The notes below the pieces were generated by a model that searched no databases, was not told where the DNA came from, and worked only from the letters and a program-made list of their open reading frames with translations. The position numbers and the translations under genes are program-made. DNA of 64,000 nucleotides from GCA-2706205 sp964215955. GTDB lineage: Bacteria > Bdellovibrionota > Bacteriovoracia > Bacteriovoracales > Bacteriovoracaceae. The first letter of the stretch is position 1. Every line of letters starts with the position of its first letter. The stretch covers positions 1-64,000 of the forward strand of contig CAXPDR010000019.1 in assembly GCA_964215955.1 (NCBI GenBank), written 5' to 3'. Below, piece by piece: positions 1 to 9,000 of the stretch.

Positions 1-26
1 TAATAGTCGACTCCTTCCAGCTCATG

Positions 27-45
27 CTATAACCTCCTGTTATAG
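27..45. promoter_or_regulatory. Perfect 7-bp inverted repeat, possible operator
   Basis: CTATAAC, five bases, then GTTATAG form a perfect inverted repeat. A further TATAAC follows at 52-57. It lies 215 bases before the XRE regulator start and could be an operator or a small hairpin; function is inferred only from position and symmetry. Confidence 0.35.
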
Positions 46-80
46 GAGTATTATAACCGACTGATTTATTTAGAAGTGTA

Positions 81-116
81 AACTATGTCTCCGGTATAAT
101 TTGTTAACTATGTCTC
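81..116. repeat. Two direct copies of AACTATGTCTC
   Basis: The 11-mer AACTATGTCTC occurs at 81-91 and again at 106-116, a 25-base period. Closely similar repeated words occur at the ends of some transposable elements as I recall them (IS481-like), so this may be an IS-end remnant, but no transposase is present. It could equally be a pair of binding sites. Confidence 0.35.
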
Positions 117-149
117 AGGAAGGACAGAATTTAGCTACAAAACAAAAAG

Positions 150-219
150 ACTACTTAGTGTAGTCAAGGCCTCAAAATGAATAGCTAAGTTTATGTAATT
201 AAAAAACTACTCTGTGTAG
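150..219. promoter_or_regulatory. Paired CTAC-N5-GTAG operator-like palindromes
   Basis: Two short palindromes sit upstream of the XRE gene: CTAC-ttagt-GTAG at 151-163 and CTAC-tctgt-GTAG at 207-219. Both are followed by a CAA triplet soon after. Repetition of the same dyad 56 bases apart immediately before a helix-turn-helix gene suggests autoregulation; this is an inference. Confidence 0.45.
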
Positions 220-259
220 CCAAAGTTCTTTTTCTAAACGGTTTTTAAGGAGGTTAGAA

Positions 260-622
260 GTGAAGCCAAAGAAGAAAAAGTATCGCAGAAGCGACACTAA
301 GATTGAAACACAAGAAGGAAGACTACTTGCTTATCTCAGAGAGTCTAGAAATCTCTCCATGCGAAAAGCTGGTGAGTTGATTGGGTACTCTAGTGCAACA
401 GTTAATCATGCTGAGAATGGGAGAATGGATTTAGGGTATGATCTTATTTTAAGATTTCTCAATGCTTATGGATATACCTATGAGCAATATGAAGGAATGC
501 TTAAAGGGGATTTTAAAATCCCTGAACATACAAGAAGTGAATGCATCTCTATTATTAAAAGGCTAGATGATCAAAAACTAAAAACAGTTAAAGCGTTTCT
601 TATGACGTTCTTAGAGAATTAA
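260..622 (+). CDS. XRE-family helix-turn-helix regulator
   Basis: A 120-residue protein whose middle (about residues 18-75) reads as an XRE/Cro-type helix-turn-helix: a basic N-terminus, then a block with RESRNLSMRKAGELIGYS and the recognition-helix region SSATVNHAENGRMD. The GTG start is supported by an AAGGAGGT ribosome-binding site at 247-254. The next gene begins 12 bases after the stop, with its own strong RBS, so the two are probably co-transcribed. In related bacteria such small XRE genes sit in front of integrases, and the next gene does carry an integrase arm domain. Two CTAC-N5-GTAG dyads upstream are candidate operators. The target genes are unknown. Confidence 0.8.
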   Translation: MKPKKKKYRRSDTKIETQEGRLLAYLRESRNLSMRKAGELIGYSSATVNHAENGRMDLGYDLILRFLNAYGYTYEQYEGMLKGDFKIPEHTRSECISIIKRLDDQKLKTVKAFLMTFLEN

Positions 623-633
623 GGAGGTCATTG

Positions 634-1080
634 GTGGGAATTAAATACGATCAAGCAAAAAAACATTATGTCGTTACATACAGTCGGAGACATCCTGTAA
701 CGAGAATACCTAGAAGTCTAAGGAGGCAAGGAATTAAAACCAAGCCAGAAGCCGAAAGAGTTTACAGGGAATTAATAATTAAGTTAGATGAAAACGAATA
801 TAAAGATGAATTTGTCTCAATAGCCAAGGTTGATGTTTCTTTAGATGGATTATTAGAAGTTAGAGCGCAACTTGTTCAAGGTATAAAAAATGCTCTTACT
901 GAAAATGATAAAAAATTTCTTATTAGCTTTGTTTCAAATAAGCCTGATTGGTCATTAGTAAGGGATGATAAAATTAAGGACTTTCCTTCAGTTAAATGGA
1001 AACTGATGAATCAAGGCAAAATGGATCAGAAGAAGCTTAATCTATATGTTCAGAAAGTTGGTGATTCTTTTAAAAAATAA
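634..1080 (+). pseudogene. Chimeric ORF: integrase arm domain joined to nucleotidyltransferase tail
   Basis: The open frame (GTG at 634, RBS AAGGAGGT at 621-628; a TTG at 631 is too close to it) looks like two broken genes fused in frame. Residues 1 to about 55 resemble the N-terminal arm-type DNA-binding domain of tyrosine integrases (VTYSRRHP, then SLRRQGIKTKPEAERVYREL). Residues from about 85 to the end resemble the C-terminal tail of AbiEii/AbiGii-type nucleotidyltransferases (FVSNKPDWSL, then FPSVKWKLMN). The integrase catalytic domain with its R-H-R-Y residues and the nucleotidyltransferase GS-D-D core are both absent. It may still be translated, but neither parent activity is expected. 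Family assignments are from motif recall, not a search. Confidence 0.55.
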
Positions 1081-1085
1081 TAAGA

Positions 1086-1373
1086 GATGCAATTGAAGAT
1101 AAAGAGGTTGCAAAGCTTTTAAATTTCTCTAAAACGAAGCTTTCTGAAATTAAAGCTTCAAATGATAGAGAAACTAACAACAAGAACTATCACCTTGTAT
1201 CAATGGCCCTAATTCATATTGTTAATAAATATGATGTAGGCTCAAAGTACAATGCTTATTCTTGCCCAATGGTTAAGAAGAAATGGGTACAAAACAGTAA
1301 TAAAATGGCAAAGATTTATAACCCTTATGCACCAAATATGCCTCAATGTGGTTCAAAAGACAGTAATTATTAA
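1086..1373 (+). pseudogene. 3' stump of a DUF3347-like gene (copy of 24130-24417)
   Basis: This stretch is collinear with the last 288 bases of the gene at 23821-24417 without an indel (constant offset of 23044), with only scattered substitutions, and ends in the same in-frame TAA. It has no start codon, and the upstream two thirds of the gene are missing; the break lies just after the stop of the chimeric ORF. A terminator hairpin follows directly. It shows that a second copy of the metal island's DUF3347-like gene once ended here and that a deletion or insertion joined it to the integrase-type ORF. Confidence 0.85.
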
Positions 1374-1379
1374 AGATTT

Positions 1380-1405
1380 AATGGGAGTATATTATTGCTC
1401 CCATT
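1380..1405 (+). terminator. Rho-independent terminator after DUF3347 stump
   Basis: AATGGGAG and CTCCCATT form a perfect 8-bp stem around a 10-base loop, followed by ATTAGTTT. It lies 6 bases past the stop of the gene stump. The full-length copy at 24417 has no such hairpin because the CDF gene follows it directly. Confidence 0.75.
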
Positions 1406-1449
1406 ATTAGTTTACTGTCGTTATAAGCAAGATAATCCATTAAGTTTTT

Positions 1450-1480
1450 ACAATTTTGATTGAGTATGAAGTAAAATTGT
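1450..1480. promoter_or_regulatory. Inverted repeat before efflux cluster 1
   Basis: ACAATTTT (1450-1457) and AAAATTGT (1473-1480) are perfect complements separated by 15 bases, ending 17 bases before the first ORF of cluster 1. This is a plausible operator/promoter dyad for the cluster. No regulator is assigned; the AraC-type gene at 11295 is one candidate. Confidence 0.4.
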
Positions 1481-1497
1481 TGTAATGTTTGAGTATC

Positions 1498-1821
1498 ATG
1501 AAAATAATAGTTTCGTTATTACTTATATTTACAGTACTTACAGATTTCACATCTGCTTCATTGCATGATGATTTTAGTGCTTGCGAAACACAAATTAGCT
1601 GTTCGGATGTAGATTTTCATGCATCCAGTGATTCTGAAGAACGCGACACAAAAAATTGTAACGATCACTGTCATCTAGGGCATTCTCATAATGTAGTTAT
1701 TAGTACTGTCATTGTTGAAGAACTACCATCGACATATAAGATAACTGTGTCATATCCTGAATTTAGAGTCGATCAACCTATTAACCACCACTTAGACATT
1801 ATACGTCCTCCGATTTCTTAA
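1498..1821 (+). CDS. Small secreted Cys/His-rich protein, metal-cluster leader gene
   Basis: About 107 residues. The N-terminus has a signal peptide (hydrophobic stretch IIVSLLLIFTVLTDF), followed by Cys- and His-containing segments (CETQISCSD, then CNDHCHLGHSHN) that could bind metal in the periplasm. A TTG three codons upstream is also possible; the ATG at 1498 is preferred, although no strong ribosome-binding site is visible for either. It is the first gene of the CzcA-type cluster, and small metal-binding exported proteins often head such operons. I do not recognise a named family. Confidence 0.6.
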   Translation: MKIIVSLLLIFTVLTDFTSASLHDDFSACETQISCSDVDFHASSDSEERDTKNCNDHCHLGHSHNVVISTVIVEELPSTYKITVSYPEFRVDQPINHHLDIIRPPIS

Positions 1822-1868
1822 TCTAACATTTTAAATACAGTACAGATTAATTAATTGAGGATAATTTT

Positions 1869-3089
1869 ATGTATGTTTACTTTTTAGCAGGTGTACTGCT
1901 GTTCAGTAATGTTGCTATGTCTATTGAGACTTGTAACGTAAAAAACATTAAAGACTTTTATAATAGAGTTAAGCTAGATGGACCACTACAGGTTGAAGCG
2001 ATTAAAAAGAAAGAGCTGGCATCAAGTAGAATTGACATTGCAGAGCAAAGACCTAATCCAGAGCTAGACTTTGAATACCTAAAGGGAGATGAGTTTGGTC
2101 TTGATATAAATACTTACTCTTTTTCTGCCAAGCACACAATAGAGCTTGGCTCAAAAAGAGATAAGCGTATAGAAAAGGCTAAAAGTTATCAAAAACTTAA
2201 AGGTGCAGGGGTTGATCTCGCTCTTTTTAACTCAAATATTCAATCAACTATTGGTTACCAGAGGGTTGCTCAGCTAAGTGTTACAATTAAAGCTGTTAAA
2301 GAAGCAATTCAAACTTTTGATAAACTTATAAAAAAACTGTCATTGAGAAAGAGATTAAACCCAGAAGAAACAGTATCGCTTTCAACTTTAAAACTAGCAT
2401 CTAACGACTATAAAGCTCAGTTAAATGATCTTGAAAATGAAAAGACATTATTGATGGGTAAAATTAAATTCTTATCAAAATGCAATGATCTCGTTCCTCG
2501 CTATCAATATTTGAAATACCAGAATATTAATCTTCTTAATGAAGAAAAAGAGAAAAAAGGATTACTAAAATTAGAAGATTTTAAAGTTGATCTTGCAAAA
2601 GGCGAGCTTGAAGTTGAGAAATCGTTGGGCTACTCAAATATATCCATTGGGCCGACTTTTGAATACCAAACTCAAGGAAATGATGAATATGTATCAGCAG
2701 GTATTTCAGTTTCTTTTGCATTGCCAATATTTCAAACTAATGATGGGGGGAAGCTAAATGCTCTTAAGTCTCTATCAGCTCAAAAGTTAATATCAGCGAA
2801 TAAAAAGGAATTGTTGATAGTTGAAAGAAATAATCTCGTACAAAAATTTAAAAGATCGCTCAGGACCTTACAAGGGATGCCTAGTTTAGTAGAGCTTGAA
2901 GAAAAACACCAAAAAGTAGAGAAATTATTCTCAAGAGGTGTTGTTTCAATCCAGATGTCTATCGAGTCCCATAGACAACAAATTGATTTTTTAAGATCTA
3001 AGTTTGAAACAGAAAATGATATTTTAGATACATATGGAAAACTGATCTTAATTGATGGAAATACAAAGGCCTTTGAAGGTCTATTTTAG
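1869..3089 (+). CDS. TolC/CzcC-like outer membrane efflux protein
   Basis: A 406-residue exported protein, the usual length for the CzcC/CusC outer-membrane factors. It has an N-terminal hydrophobic signal, a motif-rich early part (AEQRPNPELDFEY, typical of CzcC repeats around 'RPNP'), long amphipathic helices, and beta-barrel-like strands such as SNISIGPTFEYQ. It should form the outer-membrane channel of a tripartite metal exporter with the RND pump at 6064. RBS GAGG precedes the ATG. Ten bases separate it from the next gene. A second TolC-like gene lies at 3746, so one pump has two candidate outer-membrane partners. Confidence 0.8.
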   Translation: MYVYFLAGVLLFSNVAMSIETCNVKNIKDFYNRVKLDGPLQVEAIKKKELASSRIDIAEQRPNPELDFEYLKGDEFGLDINTYSFSAKHTIELGSKRDKRIEKAKSYQKLKGAGVDLALFNSNIQSTIGYQRVAQLSVTIKAVKEAIQTFDKLIKKLSLRKRLNPEETVSLSTLKLASNDYKAQLNDLENEKTLLMGKIKFLSKCNDLVPRYQYLKYQNINLLNEEKEKKGLLKLEDFKVDLAKGELEVEKSLGYSNISIGPTFEYQTQGNDEYVSAGISVSFALPIFQTNDGGKLNALKSLSAQKLISANKKELLIVERNNLVQKFKRSLRTLQGMPSLVELEEKHQKVEKLFSRGVVSIQMSIESHRQQIDFLRSKFETENDILDTYGKLILIDGNTKAFEGLF

Positions 3090-3098
3090 GAGTATATT

Positions 3099-3743
3099 AT
3101 GAAAAAACTAATGATTTTAGCTATTACATTATTAAGCATTGTTGGTTGTAGCAAAGGTGGTGATGAGAGAATTGCCGAGCAAGAAAATATTAGATCAAGA
3201 GAACAGGTTAATGCTCAGAACGAGAATAATCGAGAGTGGGCAGATAAAATGGAAAAGGATTTAAATAAAAGAAAGTATTTTATTAAATCAATTGAAGGAA
3301 CATTTGCAGGTGACCTAACAGTAGAAGAAATTGACTTTGTTATTAAAGCGATGATTTCACCTAGTATACCAATTTCGTTCTCAGACAGAACTAGAACCCT
3401 GCAAGAAATAAATTACGAATTAGAAAACATGGCAATTAATCTACATATTAAGCTTGAAAACCCAAGGGTTTCCAATAGTGCAGTTAGTTGTACTATTGAA
3501 GGGTATAAACCTGATGTGGATAAAGGCATGATCAATATAATTTCTGAATCATGTAAAAATATTTTTAAACTTTTATTATCTGATGATTTGAATCAATTAG
3601 ATCGTGAAATTCTATATAGAGACGCTAGTGAACTGGCAAGAGATCTTAAACAGAATAATATTTCTCAGATTGATATCTTAAGTGGTTTTTTTGAGTCTAG
3701 TGTGAGCACAAAAGAATATCAGTTTAAGCTTCAAAGGAATTAG
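3099..3743 (+). CDS. Lipoprotein of the efflux operon, unknown function
   Basis: A 214-residue protein with a clear lipoprotein signal peptide (LLSIVGC, lipidated Cys at residue 17). After a charged, Gln/Asn/Glu-rich linker, the rest is a mixed helical domain with two Cys (SCTIEG, ESCKN). I do not recognise a family. It lies between two TolC-like genes with 2-9 base gaps, so it is almost certainly part of the same transcript and may be a periplasmic accessory of the exporter. AGGAG precedes the start. Confidence 0.6.
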   Translation: MKKLMILAITLLSIVGCSKGGDERIAEQENIRSREQVNAQNENNREWADKMEKDLNKRKYFIKSIEGTFAGDLTVEEIDFVIKAMISPSIPISFSDRTRTLQEINYELENMAINLHIKLENPRVSNSAVSCTIEGYKPDVDKGMINIISESCKNIFKLLLSDDLNQLDREILYRDASELARDLKQNNISQIDILSGFFESSVSTKEYQFKLQRN

Positions 3744-3745
3744 AG

Positions 3746-4996
3746 ATGAAATACTTATTATCATTACTACTCTTAAGTTTTTTAAGTATAGGCTATGCTG
3801 AAGAAAAAAGCATAACCCTAGATGAAGTTGCTTTAAAAGTGAAAGAGTCCAATTTTACGGTTTTAGAAAATGCTCAAAGAGTTTATCAAGCTAAAGAGAC
3901 AATAATTTTTAGTAAAAGAAATTTATTACCTAAGTTAAATTTTTGGAACGTTTTAAAACTACCTTTTGATTGGGCATCAGCAATTGATATCGTTCAAGAT
4001 ATAGCTCCTTTCTTGGTACCAAATAATTGGTTCAGAGTTTCTCAAAACAAGCTATTTTATCTCGCACAAAAAGAGCAATATAGAGCTTTGTGGGCAAATG
4101 AAGTTATGACAGCAAAGCTTCTATATATAAACACGTTAAGAGATGAAGACTTTTTAAAACTGTTAGAAAATCAGCAGAGTCAATTGGATGAACTTATAGC
4201 AATTGTAAAAACAAGATCTGTTTTTGGTGAAGTTCCTCCTCAGGTGCTGAAGTTCTTACAAATAAGGAGGCTTGAGTTAGCAGAAGATATACGTTCTCTT
4301 AAAACATTAGTGTATGAAGAAGTTAAAGCAATATCTTATCTCATGGGGATTCCAGTTGAGGACGATTTAAAGTTAGTTAGTATTGATCTTCCTCAGGTTG
4401 AAAGTTTAAAACCAATTTCTTTTGATACTTTTGTATTTAGGGCCTTGGATAATGCTCCTGAAATAAATCAATTTAAATATATTAAGAACTCTCTTAAATA
4501 TATTAGAAAAGAAGCTTATTTTACATTTTTAGGATCATCAACGACAGCAAGAAGTGCTAGTGGAGGTGTTTTTAATAATATTCCTTTGCAAGATGGATTA
4601 GGGTTTGGTCTTGGAAGCTCGTTAAGAATTACAGCATCGCAGGGTCATATTATCGATTTGAATGAAAGTGCAACAAAAGAAGTTATCAAGAAAAACTTAT
4701 ATAACTTAGTTAACAATTTTAATTCATATATTGAAAATATAGATAATCAAAACAAAAGGTTTCAATTAGCTCAAGAGAATTATGAGTCTATTAAAACACA
4801 ATTGATTTTAGGGATGAATATTGATCCTCTTGAAATGTTAACAAGTATTGAGAATGTGTTTGATGCTTCAATATCTTTAACTAATTATAAGTATGAAGTG
4901 GTAAATACAATTGAGAAGCTTAAAAGATCTATTTTTAACGGAGATTACTCCAAAAAAGAGGGAAAACTTGAATCTATTTTAAGTGAGGTGAAATAA
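3746..4996 (+). CDS. Second TolC-family outer membrane protein
   Basis: A 416-residue protein with a signal peptide ending near SIGYAEE and a TolC-type start (ITLDEVALKVKESNFTVLEN), followed by long helical coiled stretches. The match to TolC proteins is weaker than for the 1869 gene: a central part (LNFWNVLKLPFDWAS) is unusual. It starts 2 bases after the previous stop and overlaps the next gene by one base (TAATG), showing tight translational coupling. It probably works in the same export system as the CzcA-type pump. Confidence 0.65.
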   Translation: MKYLLSLLLLSFLSIGYAEEKSITLDEVALKVKESNFTVLENAQRVYQAKETIIFSKRNLLPKLNFWNVLKLPFDWASAIDIVQDIAPFLVPNNWFRVSQNKLFYLAQKEQYRALWANEVMTAKLLYINTLRDEDFLKLLENQQSQLDELIAIVKTRSVFGEVPPQVLKFLQIRRLELAEDIRSLKTLVYEEVKAISYLMGIPVEDDLKLVSIDLPQVESLKPISFDTFVFRALDNAPEINQFKYIKNSLKYIRKEAYFTFLGSSTTARSASGGVFNNIPLQDGLGFGLGSSLRITASQGHIIDLNESATKEVIKKNLYNLVNNFNSYIENIDNQNKRFQLAQENYESIKTQLILGMNIDPLEMLTSIENVFDASISLTNYKYEVVNTIEKLKRSIFNGDYSKKEGKLESILSEVK

Positions 4997-5469
4997 TGAG
5001 AACTATATTACTAATGATGGCAGCTCTTGTTCTCACATCTTGTAAGTATGGAGTTACTTTTAATGAAATAAAGTCGTTAAAGAAATTAAAGCAAGAAGTC
5101 GAAATTGCATCTTCAGAAGATTTAACACAAGAGAACCAAGTTAAATTAAGAAACTATTTTTCTAAAATCAAAGATATTTCATATAGCTTTATAAATAACT
5201 TTAGTATGCAACGTTATTCACAGAAAAAGTTTTTGAGGTTTTTTAATGAGAATCTTTGTGATGAAATCTTAATAGATGAAATTAGATATTCTGAAATTAT
5301 GAGAAAATGCTCAGTCAACGGTTTCTATATATGTTCTGAAGAGGTCAAGTCTTACTCGTCAATGTTAAAGAGTGTAAAAAAGAAGTTAACAAAGTTTCAA
5401 ATGGAAAAGATTGTTTCAAATGAACAATGTAAAGCAAAGTTATTAAATTTTGGAGTTATTCATGAATAA
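4996..5469 (+). CDS. Small lipoprotein of the efflux operon
   Basis: A 157-residue lipoprotein: signal MRTILLMMAALVLTSC with the lipobox Cys at residue 16. The mature part is helical and Lys-rich with five further Cys (NENLC, RKCSVNG, FYICSEE, NEQC), possibly disulfide-linked or metal-binding. The start overlaps the previous stop by one base, and its 3' end overlaps the next start by 8 bases. No family is recognised. Its operon position suggests a periplasmic helper of the metal exporter. Confidence 0.55.
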   Translation: MRTILLMMAALVLTSCKYGVTFNEIKSLKKLKQEVEIASSEDLTQENQVKLRNYFSKIKDISYSFINNFSMQRYSQKKFLRFFNENLCDEILIDEIRYSEIMRKCSVNGFYICSEEVKSYSSMLKSVKKKLTKFQMEKIVSNEQCKAKLLNFGVIHE

Positions 5470-6055
5470 GAAATATATATTAGTTATTGGACTTTTAACA
5501 ATGTTTAGCTTGGCATTTGCTGATTCTGGGGATGATCATTCAGGTCACAATCATAGCAAAACATCTAAACATAGTGATGATGATGGACATGATCACTCAA
5601 AAGCTAGCCATGATGACCACGACGATCACGATGGGCATGATCACTCTAAAGCTGGCCATGATGACCACGACGATCATGGTGGACATGATCACGGTGGTGG
5701 AAAAGCAATTGGTAAAGGGAAGGCCATCGAAATCGTGGATGAGATTAAAGGTTTTAAATTATCAAAAGAGGCAATTAAATCTCTAAAGCTTAAATTGAAA
5801 ACAGTAGATGGAGATGAGTTTGAAATTGAAAAATCCACTCTAGTAACATCAAAAAATGTTAAAGGGTTATATCGATTTAGAGGAGGTTTTTTCAAATTTC
5901 TTCCAGTAAAGCTTGTTAAAGAAACAAATGGGAAATACTTAGTAAAAGTGAAAGGTGTTGACTTTGGTGATCAGATCGTGACAAATGGCGTTGGCTTATT
6001 AAGAGTGACCGATGTGTACTCAACAGATAAATCTGAGTACGGACATTCTCACTAG
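5462..6055 (+). CDS. His-rich mini-adaptor: RND adaptor C-terminal domain only
   Basis: A 197-residue exported protein. ATG at 5462 is chosen because GGAG lies 7 bases upstream and the signal peptide (YILVIGLLTMFSLAFA) begins there. Residues about 25-80 are a His/Asp repeat (16-residue unit GHDHSKAxHDDHDDH) able to bind many metal ions. The last about 100 residues resemble the membrane-proximal C-terminal domain of CzcB-type adaptors (ending VKGVDFGDQIVTNGVGLL). The hairpin, lipoyl and barrel domains of a normal adaptor (about 350-500 residues) are absent. It sits 8 bases upstream of the RND pump, where czcB would be. Confidence 0.65.
   Translation: MNKKYILVIGLLTMFSLAFADSGDDHSGHNHSKTSKHSDDDGHDHSKASHDDHDDHDGHDHSKAGHDDHDDHGGHDHGGGKAIGKGKAIEIVDEIKGFKLSKEAIKSLKLKLKTVDGDEFEIEKSTLVTSKNVKGLYRFRGGFFKFLPVKLVKETNGKYLVKVKGVDFGDQIVTNGVGLLRVTDVYSTDKSEYGHSH
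5585..5680 (+). repeat. Two 48-bp tandem repeats coding a His/Asp-rich motif
   Basis: Units at 5585-5632 and 5633-5680 differ at a few bases, and a partial third unit begins at 5681. Each codes 16 residues with five His. Tandem units like this expand and contract by slippage, changing metal-binding capacity. Confidence 0.8.
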
Positions 6056-6063
6056 GAGTATAG

Positions 6064-9000
6064 ATGATTAACAAAATAATTCAATTTTCTGTTAACAACA
6101 GAATGTATATATTTATGGGAACATTGTTATTGTTAGTGTTTGGATATAGGTCCTTTCAAACTTTGTCAATTGATGCCGTACCTGATATTACGAACACACA
6201 AGTTCAAATAAATACCCCTGTTAAAGGTTTAGTACCAGAAGAAATTGAAAGAATGGTTACCTTTCCAATTGAGTACTCAATGAATGGAATTCCTGGCGTT
6301 GAAACCATTCGATCGATTTCAAGGTTTGGTATCTCTCAGGTTACTGTAATTTTCAAAGAAGATGTTGAAATTTTAATTGCTCGTCAATTAGTAAGTGAGA
6401 AATTACAAAATTTAGAGCTACCTGATGGTGTCGTACCTGAAATGGGGCCCATTAGTACAGGCTTAGGTGAAATATTTCATTATTCCGTTGCAGCTAAAAA
6501 TCCAGAAAGTGATCCTGACAAAAGATTGTTACAGCTTATGAAGCTTAGGTCCCTTCAGGATTGGTTTATAAAACCAAGACTATTAACAGTTAAAGGAGTA
6601 ACTGAGGTTAATACGATTGGAGGTTATGAGAAGCAATTCTTTATTCAGCCTAATATTGAAAAAATGACAAAATTTGGTCTTCATTTTGAAGATATTGAAA
6701 ATGCTATTGAAAAAACTAATATTAATGTTGGTGGTGGATATATTCAACAAACCGGAGAGCAACTTTTAGTTCGAGGTGTAGGGCTTTTAAAGAACTTTTC
6801 TGACATTGAAAATGTAGTTATTAAGAGACTTTCTTCATATCAAGTTATTAAAATAGGAGATATTGCAAAGGTTAAATATGACAAACAAATAAGAACTGGA
6901 GCAGCTACTGTAAATGGAGAGGAAAGTATCATTGGTACGGCGTTTATGCTTTTAGGAGAAAATAGCCGAACTGTATCTGATGACGTTAATAATAAATTAG
7001 AGCAAATCAAAAAAGATATTCCTTCATGGGTAAAAATTAATGTTCTCTATAACCGATCTAATATGGTTGATGCTACATTAGGAACTGTTGAGCATAACCT
7101 ATTAATGGGGGCAGGTCTCGTAATTCTTTTTCTTTTAATGTTAGTAGGTAATATAAGAGCAGCAATTATTACATCAATTATAATTCCAATTTCACTATTA
7201 GTAACTTTTATCTTAATGAAATGGCAAAATGTCTCAGGGAATCTGATGAGTCTTGGTGCTCTTGACTTCGGCATTATTGTTGATGGAGCTGTAATTGTCG
7301 TTGAAAACTGTGTTCATAAATTACAAAAAGAAGGGAAAAGACTTGGTAGAGAATTAACAAGGAAAGAGGTAAAAGAGTATGTCACTCAAGCAGCTATAGA
7401 GATAAGATCAGCGGCTGGATTTGGCGAGTTGATTGTTATAATCGTATTTGTACCTCTTTTTGCGTTAACAGGAGTAGAAGGGAAAATGTTTGGCCCAATG
7501 GCACAGACTTTTATTATGGCACTATGTTCTGCTCTATTTTTATCATTTACACTTGTTCCTGCTCTAGCTGCAACATTTTTAAGTGGAAAAACTAGAGATA
7601 AGAAACCTTTTCTAATGGATCTTGCGGAAAAAGGATTTGCACCTGTTTTAAATATTGCCCTTAAATTTAAAAAGGTAGTTCTTGGTATTGGAGCAACATC
7701 TATTCTTGCGGGTTTTGTAATGTTTTCTCAAATGGGATCGGAATTTATACCTCAATTAGATGAAGGTGATTTTGCATTACAGTTTATTCGACCTGCAAAT
7801 ATTAATACTGAAAACTCTGTAAAACTTCAGATGCTCTCTGAAAAAATCGTTAAAGAGTTTCCTCAGGTTGAAAATGTTTTTGCACGTACTGGTGCTGCAG
7901 AAGTCGCAACAGATCCTATGGGGGTTAATATTTCTGATTCTTATGTAATGCTGAAACCACGTGATAGTTGGCCAAAAGAAGATAAAATAAAATCCAAAAA
8001 AGATTTAATGAAAGCAGTTAAGGAAAGACTTGAGTTAAGTGTTCCAGGTCAAGTTATAATGGTATCTCAACCAGTAGAGCTAAGATTTAATGAACTTTTA
8101 GAAGGAACTAGAGCTGATGTTTCAGCGAAAGTATTTGGAGAGGACCTAGATAAGATAACTACTTACTCGAAAGAGGTAGCAGAGATTGTAGGGAAAATCA
8201 AAAGTTCTGGTGAAGCTGAGTCTGAATCTAAAGGAAAATCTCCTATGCTTCAATACACTCCAAAAATGGAAGAGCTAGCGCAATTAGGAGTTACTGCAAG
8301 ACCTGTTCTTGATGCAATCAATACAGCAATAGGTGGAAAAGAAATTGGGCATGTATATGAAGGTGTCAGAAAATACCCAATTGTAACACGGTTATCAGAG
8401 GATGAAAGAAAAGATGTGTTCACAATAAGTCAGCTTCCAGTAGGTATCTCTGAGGGCTACACTGTTCCAATAGAACAAGTTGCTAAAATTGACTTCGTTG
8501 AAACCTTCACTGCTGTATCTAGAGAAAATTCACAGCGAAGAGTAGCTGTTTTAATAAATCCAGAGACAAGAGATGTTGAGTCATTCGTGAATGAAGCAAA
8601 GTCTAAGGTTGAAGAGAATGTTAAACTGCCAGAAGGCTATTATATTGAATGGGGTGGAAGCTTTAAAAACTTGCAAAGTGCTAAGCAAAGACTCGCAGTT
8701 TTAGTTCCATTAGCAATGTTGATCATTATTGGTATGCTCTATGCTGCTTTTAGAAACTTTGCCCAGGTACTCTTGATTTTTGCATGTGCTCCAATGGCAT
8801 TAATTGGAGGTGTTGTTTCTTTAAATATTTTCGGAATGCCATTCAGTATTTCTGCAGGCGTTGGATTTATTGCTCTTTCTGGTATTAGTATTTTAAACGG
8901 AGTTGTTCTTGTTACTTACTTTAATCGATTAATTAAAGATGGAAAAACTCCTGATGATGTCGTGAAAGAGGGGGCAATGACTAGGCTTCGTCCTGTTTTA

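Noticed and set aside
5517..5786. Second-frame open stretch over the His repeat
   Set aside because: It is a by-product of the 48-bp tandem repeat in the mini-adaptor gene; its composition (Met/Thr/Ile runs) is not protein-like.
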